A stretch of DNA of 56,312 nt from an uncultured Alphaproteobacteria bacterium (GTDB lineage Bacteria; Pseudomonadota; Alphaproteobacteria; HIMB59; GCA-002718135). The stretch is from NCBI GenBank assembly GCA_902517315.1, contig CABYBP010000004.1:1-56312 (forward strand), written 5' to 3'. The translations under genes were made by a program, and so were the position numbers. The notes beneath the pieces are model-generated. The model was not told the origin of the DNA, did no database searches, and saw nothing but the letters and a program-made list of their open reading frames with translations. Shown piece by piece: positions 17,242 through 25,708 of the stretch (the first letter of the stretch is position 1; every line of letters begins with the position of its first letter).

Positions 17242-18381
17242 ATGAAAATAAAAAAAATTAAAGATAAAAGACCAAAAGTTCTTCAAGATCATCACATGCC
17301 TAAGAGTTATGATATTTCATTAAAGGCATATGGAGGTGGAGGAACTGCAAAATCTTTAAATTCAAAACCTAAAAAACTAAAACATCAATCAATGAAAGGA
17401 TTTGAAGAACAATATAAAAATATCGTAGATTATATAGTAAGAATTACTTTTCAAATTTGGGAAGAAAAAAATATTGGGTATATTTATGATACATATAGTA
17501 AAGATTGCAGAGTTTGGGATGAATTTGGTTTGCAATCTGGATCAGAAAAAATAGTAGCTGATACTGTACACACCAATAATGCTTTTCCAGATATTAGACT
17601 TTATGCAGATGAAGTTATTTGGGCAGGAGATGAAAAAGTAAGTTTTCATACATCACACAGAACAATTATTACTGGAACAAATACTGGTTTTAGTAAATTC
17701 GCCAAACCAACAGGAAAAAAAGTTAGACTATTTTGTATTGCAAATTGTGTTGCAAAAAATAATGAAATTTATTACGAAAATGTTGTTTATGACACAGCAG
17801 GTTTAATCAAACAGCTTGGATTGGATCTAAATCAGGTTGCCAAAAAACTTGTAGATGAAGGAATAGCAGGACCATTTGCACCTAATTTTAAAAACTCCAA
17901 GCCAAAAAGAAATATTACTAAATTAAAGCCAATCAGTTTTGAAATTCCAGATAAAATTAATAAAGTACGACAATTTGTTCACGCAGTTTATGATACAATT
18001 TGGAACAGAAGAAATTTTTCTGCAATAAATAAAGCATACTCGAGTAATGTCGAATTTGAAGGTTCGACAGGACGAAAATTTAAAGGAGTTTTGCAATTGA
18101 GAAAGTTTATAATATCAATTTTAGCTTCATTTCCTGACCTTGCACTAAGCATTGAAGATTTATACTGGATGGGAAACACCAAGGATGGTTATTTAGTTTC
18201 AGTGCGTTGGGGCGCAGTAGGGACTCATTCAGGGAATGGCTCATATGGTCAACCAACGAACAGAGAAGTTTATCTTTGGGGAATCACCCAATGGAAAATT
18301 AAGAACAATAAAATAATCAAAGAATGGACTGGCTTTAACGAGCTTGCAATTTTAATGCAAATTTTAGGAGATAAAAAATGA
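17242..18381 (+). CDS. Tandem SnoaL/NTF2-like protein, family B, with basic N-terminal extension
   Basis: A 379-residue paralog of the protein at 14003. Two NTF2-like domains lie at about 55-205 and 235-375. The first 50 residues are an extra lysine-rich, glycine-containing stretch absent from the 14003 protein; an internal ATG at residue 52 aligns with the start of that paralog, so either the extension is real or translation begins internally at 17395. Its stop overlaps the next SnoaL gene by four bases (ATGA). The C-terminus (WKIKNNKIIKEWTGFNELAI) is typical of the superfamily. No catalytic function can be assigned. Confidence 0.72.
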   Translation: MKIKKIKDKRPKVLQDHHMPKSYDISLKAYGGGGTAKSLNSKPKKLKHQSMKGFEEQYKNIVDYIVRITFQIWEEKNIGYIYDTYSKDCRVWDEFGLQSGSEKIVADTVHTNNAFPDIRLYADEVIWAGDEKVSFHTSHRTIITGTNTGFSKFAKPTGKKVRLFCIANCVAKNNEIYYENVVYDTAGLIKQLGLDLNQVAKKLVDEGIAGPFAPNFKNSKPKRNITKLKPISFEIPDKINKVRQFVHAVYDTIWNRRNFSAINKAYSSNVEFEGSTGRKFKGVLQLRKFIISILASFPDLALSIEDLYWMGNTKDGYLVSVRWGAVGTHSGNGSYGQPTNREVYLWGITQWKIKNNKIIKEWTGFNELAILMQILGDKK

Positions 18382-18797
18382 CTTTAGATGAAAGTAAAAA
18401 ACTATTAGAAAATATGTATGATGCACTTAATGCACAGGATCTAGAAGCTCAGCATAAATACTGGCATGATGATATGGTTTGGCATGGGCCTCCAGGATTT
18501 GGGGATATTCATGGTATAGAAAATTTTAAATATAAAGTCCTAAAACCCTTTTATGAAGCATTTCCTGATTACCATGTAAAAAATGATATCGTGGTTGCAG
18601 AAGGTGGATGGATAAGTGCAACAGGATTCTTAACAGGAACACATAGCGGAACTTATCTCGGAGTAGAAGCTACAGGGAAATCAATAAAAATGCAATTCTC
18701 AGATTTTTGGACCATTAAAAATGGAAAATTCTTAGACAATTACGTTATGGTTGATAATCATGGTGTATTTGAACAGATGGGACTTAACTTTAAATAA
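18378..18797 (+). CDS. Single-domain SnoaL-like protein
   Basis: A 139-residue single SnoaL-like domain. It contains KYWHDDMVWHGPPGFG near residue 30, the same W-H-x3-x-W-x-G-P-x-G-x-G motif as the second domain of family A, then PFYEAFPDYHVKNDI and the classic superfamily segments GTHSGTYLG and DFWTIKNGKFLDNYVMVD. It resembles the ester cyclase/polyketide cyclase branch. It overlaps the preceding family B gene by four bases, so the two are probably made together and may form a complex. Reaction unknown. Confidence 0.78.
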   Translation: MTLDESKKLLENMYDALNAQDLEAQHKYWHDDMVWHGPPGFGDIHGIENFKYKVLKPFYEAFPDYHVKNDIVVAEGGWISATGFLTGTHSGTYLGVEATGKSIKMQFSDFWTIKNGKFLDNYVMVDNHGVFEQMGLNFK

Positions 18798-18798
18798 T

Positions 18799-19797
18799 CT
18801 ATTTTGTTGTTTTTCTTTTAATTAATCTACCTTGGACAATATGATTAATAGGTTCAAAATCTGGATCTTTTATAAATTCATTAATTAGTTGTGTTGCAAG
18901 TTTTGACATTTGTCTAATAGGCTGTCTCACAGTTGTCAGATCATACGACTTCCAACTAGACATAGAAATATCACCATACCCGATAATTTCAATTTGATTT
19001 CTAGCTTTAAGACTTTTACTATTTTTAATAAAATCCTGACAACCAAAAGCCATTGTATCATCGGCACAAAAAATGGCACTAACATTTTTTTTGAGTATCT
19101 TTTCAGCTGCTTGGTAGCCACCATCATATGTAAAAAAACCTTTTTCTATATGAAGCTTGATTTTTTTATGACTTTTTAAATGTTGCTTAAACCCTTTACT
19201 TCTTTCATCACTAACAAACGATCCTCTAGGCCCTTCAATTAATCCAATATTTTGATGTTTATTTTGTAAAAAATAATCAGCAACTATCTGACCTCCATTT
19301 TTGTGATCACAGGCAACTGAGCTAATAGTAGGTATATTCCAACTTCTATTATAGGCAATAAATTGAATTCTTTTTTGTATACAACTTTCAACAAATGTAT
19401 CCGTTGGTTTTGTTGCAGAAATAATAGCAATCAATTTATCTTTTAGGTAGGGCTGAATCAATTTTTCATCAAGCTCTTCACCATCGTCAGTTGTTATTAA
19501 TAAAATTCTAAAACCTGCTTGTCTTAAAGCTTCATGTAATTCAATTAAGACCTCTGGATAATATCTACTGGTAACATATGGTAAGATTACCCCAACCAAA
19601 CCACTATTTTCATTCAAGATTGAATTACTCAATAAGTTAGTTGGTTTATATTTTAGTTTTTTAGCAGCTTCTAAAACTCTTAATTTTGTTCTAGTTGATA
19701 TACTAGCACCTTTAGTAAAACATCTTGAAACTGCTGACTGGGAGACTCCTGCTAATTTCGCTACATCCTGTGATGTCGCAGGCTTTATAAAATTCAT
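18799..19797 (-). CDS. LacI-family transcriptional regulator
   Basis: A 332-residue repressor with an N-terminal LacI helix-turn-helix (SQDVAKLAGVSQSAVSR, about 9-25), a hinge helix region (about 40-60, RVLEAAKKLKYKPTNL) and a periplasmic-binding-protein-like sugar sensor domain (from GLVGVILPYVTSRYYPEV on). LacI proteins usually release DNA on binding a sugar or its derivative. It is divergent from the binding-protein gene of the ABC importer, and the gap carries the palindrome that recurs at two other promoters in the cluster, so it is the natural candidate regulator. Close relatives are gluconate- and idonate-type regulators; the inducer is unknown. Confidence 0.88.
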   Translation of the reverse strand: MNFIKPATSQDVAKLAGVSQSAVSRCFTKGASISTRTKLRVLEAAKKLKYKPTNLLSNSILNENSGLVGVILPYVTSRYYPEVLIELHEALRQAGFRILLITTDDGEELDEKLIQPYLKDKLIAIISATKPTDTFVESCIQKRIQFIAYNRSWNIPTISSVACDHKNGGQIVADYFLQNKHQNIGLIEGPRGSFVSDERSKGFKQHLKSHKKIKLHIEKGFFTYDGGYQAAEKILKKNVSAIFCADDTMAFGCQDFIKNSKSLKARNQIEIIGYGDISMSSWKSYDLTTVRQPIRQMSKLATQLINEFIKDPDFEPINHIVQGRLIKRKTTK

Positions 19798-19814
19798 TAT
19801 TTATCCCCTCATTT

Positions 19815-19840
19815 TTAATATTCAAAACCTTGAATATTAA
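19815..19840. promoter_or_regulatory. Operator candidate 3: extended palindrome containing TATTCA-N6-TGAATA
   Basis: The perfect 11-base arms TTAATATTCAA (19815-19825) and TTGAATATTAA (19830-19840) flank AACC. The core TATTCA-AAACCT-TGAATA at 19819-19836 has the arms and spacing of the sites at 12967 and 17171. It lies between the LacI gene and the ABC binding-protein gene, consistent with autoregulation and control of the importer. Confidence 0.75.
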
Positions 19841-19926
19841 TTCATATTATTGCAATATTTATTATTCCTAATATAAAGGAATTATACATAAATGTGAATT
19901 TCACATTTAATACTAAGGGGAAAAAT

Positions 19927-21162
19927 ATGAAAAAATTTTTAATCGCTATATTGTTCTCGTTTGTTAGTACAGGTGCATATGCCGGAGGCCATTCACCATG
20001 TGGAGTAACAGATGGAACAATTAATGTTCTAGCCAATGAGTTTACAACTCTTAGAATCGTTATGGAGGAGGCAGAAAAATGTGCTGGCTCAAGTGCTGAT
20101 TTTAGTGTTACTCATTCAGTTGATCATCAAAAACTTCAAGGACCAGCATTAGAAGCTAATCCAGCTGAATTTACAGCTAAGATTGTTACCAATGGTTCAA
20201 TAACACCTTTAATGAGTAAAGGTCTTCTTCGCCCATTAGATGATTTAGTAGAAAAATACGGTGCTAATCTAAATAAAAGTCAATTAATAACTTTTGATGG
20301 TAATGTTTATGCTGTTGCTTTCATGGCTAATGCTCAACATCTTTGGTACAGAGAAAGTATATTTAATGAGTTAGGTATAGCTGTGCCAACTACTTACGAA
20401 GAAGTAATTGCTGCTGCTGAGAAAATTAAAGCTTCAGGAAAAATGGATAACCCATATGGGGGTGCATTTAAAGCTGGATGGAATCTTTCTCAGGAATTCG
20501 TAAACATGTACTTAGGTCATGGTGGAGAATTCTTCAAACCTGGAACTGCTGAACCTAGCATAAATAATGATCATGGTATTGCCGCTCTTAACGTAATTAA
20601 AAAACTAACTGAGTTAAGTAATCCTGATTTTTTAACACAAGACACAAATGCTGTTAAAGAAGAATGGGAATCTGGAAATGTCGCAATTATGCACATTTGG
20701 GGTTCTGGTGCAGCGTCTCTTTTAGATGATGAGGGCGATCAGAATATCAAAGCTGATACAAGACTTGCTCCTCCTCCAACAGTTGGTGGCGGTAGTGCTG
20801 CTGCTACAACTCTTTGGTGGGATGGTTTAGCTATTGCAAAAAATACTTCTGATGAAAACGCAGAAGCTTCTTTTAGAGCTTTAGTTGGAGCTGCCTCTTC
20901 TACAGAAATGGCAAATGCAAACCCTAATGCCGCTGTATGGTTAATCGATGGGTATACCCCTGGTGATGCCGCAGTTGGAGTTTTAGCCGCTGCTAAAATG
21001 GGAGCTACTCCATATCCAAGTATTCCTCAAATGGGATTACTTCATGGAGCAATGAGTGATGAAATGGTTGAATTCTTGCAAGGTAATGAATCAGCTGAAA
21101 AAGCATTACAAGACATTGAAGCTGCTTACATAGCAAAAGCTAAAGAGCAGGGGTTCCTGTAA
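19927..21162 (+). CDS. ABC sugar transporter, periplasmic substrate-binding protein (family 1)
   Basis: A 411-residue extracytoplasmic solute-binding protein. A signal peptide is clear (MKKFLIAILFSFVSTGAYA, then GGHSPCGV). The mature part has the family 1 features of CUT1 sugar importers: FTAKIVTNGSITPLMSKGLLRPLDDL, NAQHLWYRESIFNELGI, EEWESGNVAIMHIWGSGAA. The ATG at 19927 is preferred over an in-frame ATG at 19894 because GGGG (19917-19920) precedes it at good spacing and the signal peptide begins there. A strong hairpin follows before the permease genes. No ATPase gene is in this operon. The context (LacI, SnoaL, SDR) suggests a carbohydrate-like substrate. Confidence 0.88.
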   Translation: MKKFLIAILFSFVSTGAYAGGHSPCGVTDGTINVLANEFTTLRIVMEEAEKCAGSSADFSVTHSVDHQKLQGPALEANPAEFTAKIVTNGSITPLMSKGLLRPLDDLVEKYGANLNKSQLITFDGNVYAVAFMANAQHLWYRESIFNELGIAVPTTYEEVIAAAEKIKASGKMDNPYGGAFKAGWNLSQEFVNMYLGHGGEFFKPGTAEPSINNDHGIAALNVIKKLTELSNPDFLTQDTNAVKEEWESGNVAIMHIWGSGAASLLDDEGDQNIKADTRLAPPPTVGGGSAAATTLWWDGLAIAKNTSDENAEASFRALVGAASSTEMANANPNAAVWLIDGYTPGDAAVGVLAAAKMGATPYPSIPQMGLLHGAMSDEMVEFLQGNESAEKALQDIEAAYIAKAKEQGFL

Positions 21163-21178
21163 AAATTTATAAATAATT

Positions 21179-21211
21179 AGAGTGGAACACAACGTTCCAC
21201 TCTTTTTTTTG
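21179..21211 (+). terminator. Hairpin with T-tract after the binding-protein gene
   Basis: AGAGTGGAAC (21179-21188) pairs perfectly with GTTCCACTCT (21194-21203) around the loop ACAAC, followed by a run of T. It lies between the binding protein and the permease genes of the same operon, so it probably acts as a partial terminator or 3'-end stabiliser that raises binding-protein output. Confidence 0.85.
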
Positions 21212-21246
21212 TTACAGCTTAAAATTATAAATATAAGGTGTGAGTA

Positions 21247-22275
21247 ATGCCTCATAAAACTTTCTTCTGGTTTTTCTTTCCAAGCGGATTAGCAATGATA
21301 TTATTCATTGGATTACCGATATTCTCAAGTTTTTTTCAATCTTTACATATTGAACCAGAGCAAATACTAATTGAGGTTGAGTCTTGTGATCCTTTTGGAT
21401 GTGAAACAGAAGTACAAGTAGACCAAGAAGCTTCTGCAAAAGCTAAAGCAGAAAATCCTCTTGGTAGATTTAATGGTTTTGGAACTTACAAAGATAGAAA
21501 TCATTTAGCTTTTGTAGAAATTGATGAGGCTTGGAAAAATACAGAAAATACTTCTGATTTTATTAAACAAGTTTTAAATCTTCCATTTTACAAAAGTTTA
21601 TTATTTACTCTTACTTTTTGTTTTACAGTAACACCATTCGTAATTGTTTTAGGGTTTATGGTTGCACTTTCAGTCAATGTTTTAGCAAAAAGTGTTAAAG
21701 GAATGGTAATTTTTGGAACTATACTTCCAATGATCGTTACACCTTTAATAGGATCTTTAGTATTGTTTTGGATGATTGACTCACAAGGTATATTAGGCGC
21801 AACTATACAAATTATCTTTGATGACCCAAACTTATCACTAAAATCTTCAAGAAGTTTAACTTGGATTACACTTATAATATATGGAATATGGCATAATACA
21901 CCATTTGCCTTTGTTGTTTTTTATGCAGGTCTTCAAACTGTACCTCAAGACCCAATGGAAGCAGCTTTGATTGATGGAGCATCCAGAACTCAAAGAGTTA
22001 GGCATATTGTACTTCCTCATCTGTATCCTGTAGCAACTTTTATTGCTTTAATATGTTTAATGGATAATTTTAGAGTGTTTGAGCCGATAATTGGATTTAG
22101 CGCTGAAGGCGTAGCTCAATCTCTTTCTTGGATGATTTATAAAGATCTTAGAAATGAAACACAGATGTTATTTGGTTCTGCAGGAGCAACTTCAATGTTA
22201 ACAATTTTAGGAGTAGGCATTCTTCTAACTCCAGTTCTTATTCGAACTTGGAAAGAATTTAGAACGGATAGATAA
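21247..22275 (+). CDS. ABC sugar transporter permease 1 (MalF/UgpA type)
   Basis: A 342-residue inner-membrane permease with about six transmembrane segments. The EAA loop is EAALIDGASRTQRVRHIVLP near residue 240, where the ATPase docks. Between TM1 and TM2 is a roughly 90-residue hydrophilic periplasmic stretch (about 30-115) with two cysteines (CDPFGC), which is longer than in minimal permeases though MalF-like insertions are known. A Shine-Dalgarno-like AAGGTG precedes the start. It abuts permease 2 directly. Confidence 0.88.
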   Translation: MPHKTFFWFFFPSGLAMILFIGLPIFSSFFQSLHIEPEQILIEVESCDPFGCETEVQVDQEASAKAKAENPLGRFNGFGTYKDRNHLAFVEIDEAWKNTENTSDFIKQVLNLPFYKSLLFTLTFCFTVTPFVIVLGFMVALSVNVLAKSVKGMVIFGTILPMIVTPLIGSLVLFWMIDSQGILGATIQIIFDDPNLSLKSSRSLTWITLIIYGIWHNTPFAFVVFYAGLQTVPQDPMEAALIDGASRTQRVRHIVLPHLYPVATFIALICLMDNFRVFEPIIGFSAEGVAQSLSWMIYKDLRNETQMLFGSAGATSMLTILGVGILLTPVLIRTWKEFRTDR

Positions 22276-23157
22276 ATGGATTCAAAAATTAATAAATATT
22301 CTAATCAATTAATACTTATCAATACAATTTTTATTATTTTTTGGTTAACTATATCTGTTTTTCCTTTTCTTTGGACACTTTGGGGATCACTGAAAGTCAA
22401 AGCTGACTTTTTTTCTAGAGCAGATTGGTTTTATGCAATTTCTGGTTTTAATACATTAATAGAAACAGGAGCAAAATTTACATTGAATGGTTATATAGAG
22501 TCTTGGACTGAAGGAGAGTTTGGGAAAGCTGCATTAAATACAATAATAGTTACATTTTCAGTTGTATCTATATCTTTATTTCTAGGAACACTTGGAGCTT
22601 ATGCTTTATCAAGATCTACTTATAAATATACATTCTGGATTTTAATAGCTGCTTTAATTTTTAGAGCAATGCCACATATTACACTCGTATCTGGCTATTT
22701 ATTTCCATTTTTTCAATTTAAGGTTTGGGGAATATTACCTACAACAATCATTGTTTTAGTTGCAATCAATCAACCTTTTACATTATGGTTATTATATTCA
22801 TTTTTTAAAACAGTTCCTAAAGAATTAGATGAAAGTGCTTTGATTGATGGATGCTCATATTTCCAAGCTTTTCGTTTTATAATAATGCCAGTGATGTGGC
22901 CAGGTGTTGTTACAGCTGGTCTTTTTAGTTTGATGCTAGCGTATAATGATTTTACTGTAACAGCTCTACTTCTTAATCAAGAAAATTATACTATGGTTCC
23001 AAAGATAAACGCATATCTTGGTACTGTTGAGTACGGTGGTAATTATATGTGGGCGGTAGCAAGTGTTGTCTCTGCAACTGCTCCATTATTTATGATAGTT
23101 ATGTTTTTCCAACGACAATTAATAAGTGGTCTAACTGCTGGCGCAGTAAAAGGATAA
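22276..23157 (+). CDS. ABC sugar transporter permease 2 (MalG/UgpE type)
   Basis: A 293-residue inner-membrane permease with about six transmembrane segments and an EAA loop ESALIDGCSYFQAFRFIIMP near residue 190. It starts on the base after the stop of permease 1. With the 21247 protein it forms the channel heterodimer. The operon continues with HAD and SDR genes instead of an ATPase gene, so an ATPase encoded elsewhere must energise this importer, possibly the one at 53125. Confidence 0.88.
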   Translation: MDSKINKYSNQLILINTIFIIFWLTISVFPFLWTLWGSLKVKADFFSRADWFYAISGFNTLIETGAKFTLNGYIESWTEGEFGKAALNTIIVTFSVVSISLFLGTLGAYALSRSTYKYTFWILIAALIFRAMPHITLVSGYLFPFFQFKVWGILPTTIIVLVAINQPFTLWLLYSFFKTVPKELDESALIDGCSYFQAFRFIIMPVMWPGVVTAGLFSLMLAYNDFTVTALLLNQENYTMVPKINAYLGTVEYGGNYMWAVASVVSATAPLFMIVMFFQRQLISGLTAGAVKG

Positions 23158-23191
23158 AATAATTATAGCAATCACATATTATTTTTAGCTC

Positions 23192-23851
23192 ATGAAATAC
23201 AAAGCACTACTTTTTGGATCAATTGGAACTCTTATTGAGTCATCAGACATTCAGCGTAATTCATTTAATGAAGCATTCAAAGAGGTTGGACTTGATTGGT
23301 ATTGGGATGAACAAGATTATAGAAGTTTATTAAAAAAATCAGGAGGTACAAAAAGAGTTGAAGATTTTGCTGAAAAAAATAATGTTAATGTTAATGCATC
23401 TCAAATAAGAAATAGAAAAACAGAAATTTTTAGCTCATACATAATTAAAAACAAACAAAAATTAAGAAAAAGTGTTTATGAAATTATAAATTTCTGCAAA
23501 AAAAATAACATCAAACTATCTTTATCAACATCAACAACTATTAATAATGTTGAGGCTATTTTTGAGAGCTTATCACATCAAATTACAAAAGATGATTTTG
23601 ATTTTATTGGAAATAAATCTCTAGTTAAGTATGAAAAACCTAATCCTGAAATATACAAAGTTACTTTAGAACATTTAAGTATTGAACCTTCCGATTGTAT
23701 AGCTATCGAAGATACTGAAGAAAGTAGTCAATCCGCCATAAATGCTGGTATTAAATGTATTGGTTTTCCAGGCGATTTCCATTCAGATGATAATTTTGAA
23801 ATGTGCATCAAAAAAATGAATGTATTAGATCAATCTATATTTTCGCTGTAA
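23192..23851 (+). CDS. HAD-superfamily protein lacking the catalytic aspartate
   Basis: A 219-residue CbbY/phosphoglycolate-phosphatase-like HAD protein. The normal motif I, D-x-D-G-T-L, is replaced by GSIGTL at 9-14, so both catalytic aspartates are missing. The rest of the fold is kept: motif II in LSLSTSTT, the motif III lysine in KYEKPNPEIY, and motif IV in AIEDTEESSQSAINAG. Such a protein could bind a phosphorylated ligand without hydrolysing it, or use a different chemistry. It lies 34 bases after permease 2 and 16 before the SDR gene, so it is probably co-transcribed with the importer. Confidence 0.75.
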   Translation: MKYKALLFGSIGTLIESSDIQRNSFNEAFKEVGLDWYWDEQDYRSLLKKSGGTKRVEDFAEKNNVNVNASQIRNRKTEIFSSYIIKNKQKLRKSVYEIINFCKKNNIKLSLSTSTTINNVEAIFESLSHQITKDDFDFIGNKSLVKYEKPNPEIYKVTLEHLSIEPSDCIAIEDTEESSQSAINAGIKCIGFPGDFHSDDNFEMCIKKMNVLDQSIFSL

Positions 23852-23867
23852 TGATTAACTTAAATAT

Positions 23868-24635
23868 ATGTTTTTAAAAGATATAAATACAAAGAATAAA
23901 ATTGCATTAATTACTGGAGCGGGCAAAGGTATTGGAAAAGCTTGTGCTATAGCTTTAGCAGAAGCTGGTGCTCATGTAATTATTATCAGTCGTACAGAAA
24001 AAGATCTCATAGAAGTTCAAAAAATTATCAGAAAATTAAAAAGGAAATGCACCTACTTTGTTTGCGATGTTACAAACATAGATGAAATAAAAAAAATATT
24101 TACCAAAATATCTAAATTAGATATCTTAATTAATAATGCTGGAACAAATAGACCTGAGTTTTTTACTAAAATTAAAAGAAAAGATATGAGTGAAGTTGTC
24201 GATTTAAATATTAAAGCCTCTTTTCACATTGCACAACTATCAACTAAATTAATGCTTAAATCTAAAAATAGAAAAAAAATTGGTGGTTCAATTATTAATT
24301 TATCTTCCCAATTAGGAAAAGTAGGAGCACCCTTAAGAAGTGTTTATAATATGACAAAATTTGGTATTGAAGGTTTGACCAAGGGTATGGCGATTGACTT
24401 AGCAAAACATAACATACGTGTTAATTCAATTTGTCCTACTTTTGTAGAAACACCAATGGTGAAAAAATTTTTTAAAAATAAAGATTTTAAAAAATCTGTT
24501 ATAAAAAATATTCCCTTAGGAAAGATTGCAACAGAAAGTGATATTGCAACTGCAGTTGTATATCTTGCATCTGATGCTTCTTCAATGATGACGGGTTCAT
24601 CTTTAGTTATTGATGGCGGTTGGACAGCAAAATAA
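23868..24635 (+). CDS. Short-chain dehydrogenase/reductase (gluconate 5-dehydrogenase-like)
   Basis: A 255-residue classical SDR. The cofactor motif TGAGKGIG is at 16-23, NNAG at 89-92, and the catalytic serine, tyrosine and lysine are at about 146/147, Y160 and K164 (VYNMTK). The C-terminus ends GSSLVIDGGWTAK, typical of sugar- and polyol-oxidising SDRs. Position 40 carries SR after the second strand, which tends to favour NADP(H). It is in the importer operon, and its stop overlaps the start of the next SnoaL gene by one base (TAATG). The substrate is not readable from sequence. Confidence 0.85.
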   Translation: MFLKDINTKNKIALITGAGKGIGKACAIALAEAGAHVIIISRTEKDLIEVQKIIRKLKRKCTYFVCDVTNIDEIKKIFTKISKLDILINNAGTNRPEFFTKIKRKDMSEVVDLNIKASFHIAQLSTKLMLKSKNRKKIGGSIINLSSQLGKVGAPLRSVYNMTKFGIEGLTKGMAIDLAKHNIRVNSICPTFVETPMVKKFFKNKDFKKSVIKNIPLGKIATESDIATAVVYLASDASSMMTGSSLVIDGGWTAK

Positions 24636-25708
24636 TGAAATCCGAAGAATTAAAATTTTATTTTAGAGATTATCAATTTGCGACTCAAACTTTTAACAAA
24701 GAAACTATAAAGCAATCACTAGCTAAATATTTTTCAAACGATACTGTAATAAATTTCTGTCATCCTTTTGGAACTTTTAATGGCTTAGATGATTTATTAT
24801 CTAAATGCTTCATGCCTCTAATTGAGAGTATACCTGATCTTGAAAGAAGAGATATGATAGTTATGGCTGGTACAACACCAGAGGGAAAAGATTGGATAGG
24901 AACAATGGGTAATTATATGGGAACATTCCTTAAGCCATATTTAAACATTCCTCCAACTGGAAACTTGGTGCATATGCGCTATCACGAATTTTTTGAGATT
25001 AAGAACAATAAAATTATTCAAGTACAAGCAATTTGGGATTTACCTGAATTAATGATGCAAGCAAATGCATGGCCGATGGCACCTCAGTTAGGTGCTTTTT
25101 TATGCACACCATCACCAATGACTGCAGATGGTCTAATATTAAATGGAGATGGTAAAAAGAATTTTGATCATGTCATAAATATGCTTCATGATTTGTCCAT
25201 TCATCCAAAAGACCCTAATCCTAGAGTAATGCAATTAGAAAAATATTGGCATCCCAATCTGAATTGGTATGGACCAGCAGGAATTGGTACTGGAAGAGGG
25301 ATAGCGGGATTTAGACATTGGCACCAAATACCTTTTTTAAGAGCAATGCCAGATCGTAAAGGTGGATCTTCTAATGAAAAATTAGCAATCGAAGGAATGG
25401 AAGATTTAAAAACACATTGGTTACATGAAGGCAATTATGTTTGTGAAACAGGATGGCCTAATATGAGATTAACTATAACGAATGATGGTTGGATGGGTAT
25501 AGCGCCATCAAATCAGCCATTAGAAATGCGTAGCTTAGATTTTTGGAGACTTGAAAATGGTTTGATTAGAGAAAACTGGGTACTAATTGATTTACTCGAT
25601 ATTTATAGGCAAATTGGAATTGACGTCTTTGATAGAATTAAAGAATTTAATAAAGCTCGTCAAACAGGAGATATAAAAATCTCTAATGGATTGGATGTTT
25701 TAAAATAA
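24635..25708 (+). CDS. Tandem SnoaL/NTF2-like protein, family A
   Basis: A 357-residue protein starting MKSEELKFYFRDYQ; the ATG at 24635 overlaps the SDR stop, while a TTG five codons earlier is less likely. Two NTF2-like domains lie at about 15-165 and 190-340. The second has YWHPNLNWYGPAGIGTGRG, very close to the 11843 protein, and ends in [20 protein letters not shown], again like that protein. It is the sixth SnoaL-like gene in 14 kb and ties the ABC importer operon to the SnoaL cluster. Its 3' end abuts the convergent DMT gene. Function unknown. Confidence 0.75.
   Translation: MKSEELKFYFRDYQFATQTFNKETIKQSLAKYFSNDTVINFCHPFGTFNGLDDLLSKCFMPLIESIPDLERRDMIVMAGTTPEGKDWIGTMGNYMGTFLKPYLNIPPTGNLVHMRYHEFFEIKNNKIIQVQAIWDLPELMMQANAWPMAPQLGAFLCTPSPMTADGLILNGDGKKNFDHVINMLHDLSIHPKDPNPRVMQLEKYWHPNLNWYGPAGIGTGRGIAGFRHWHQIPFLRAMPDRKGGSSNEKLAIEGMEDLKTHWLHEGNYVCETGWPNMRLTITNDGWMGIAPSNQPLEMRSLDFWRLENGLIRENWVLIDLLDIYRQIGIDVFDRIKEFNKARQTGDIKISNGLDVLK

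Noticed and set aside
19894..19926. Upstream ATG start for the family 1 binding protein
   Set aside because: It would put a hydrophilic stretch before the signal peptide, and the GGGG ribosome-binding site belongs to the ATG at 19927.
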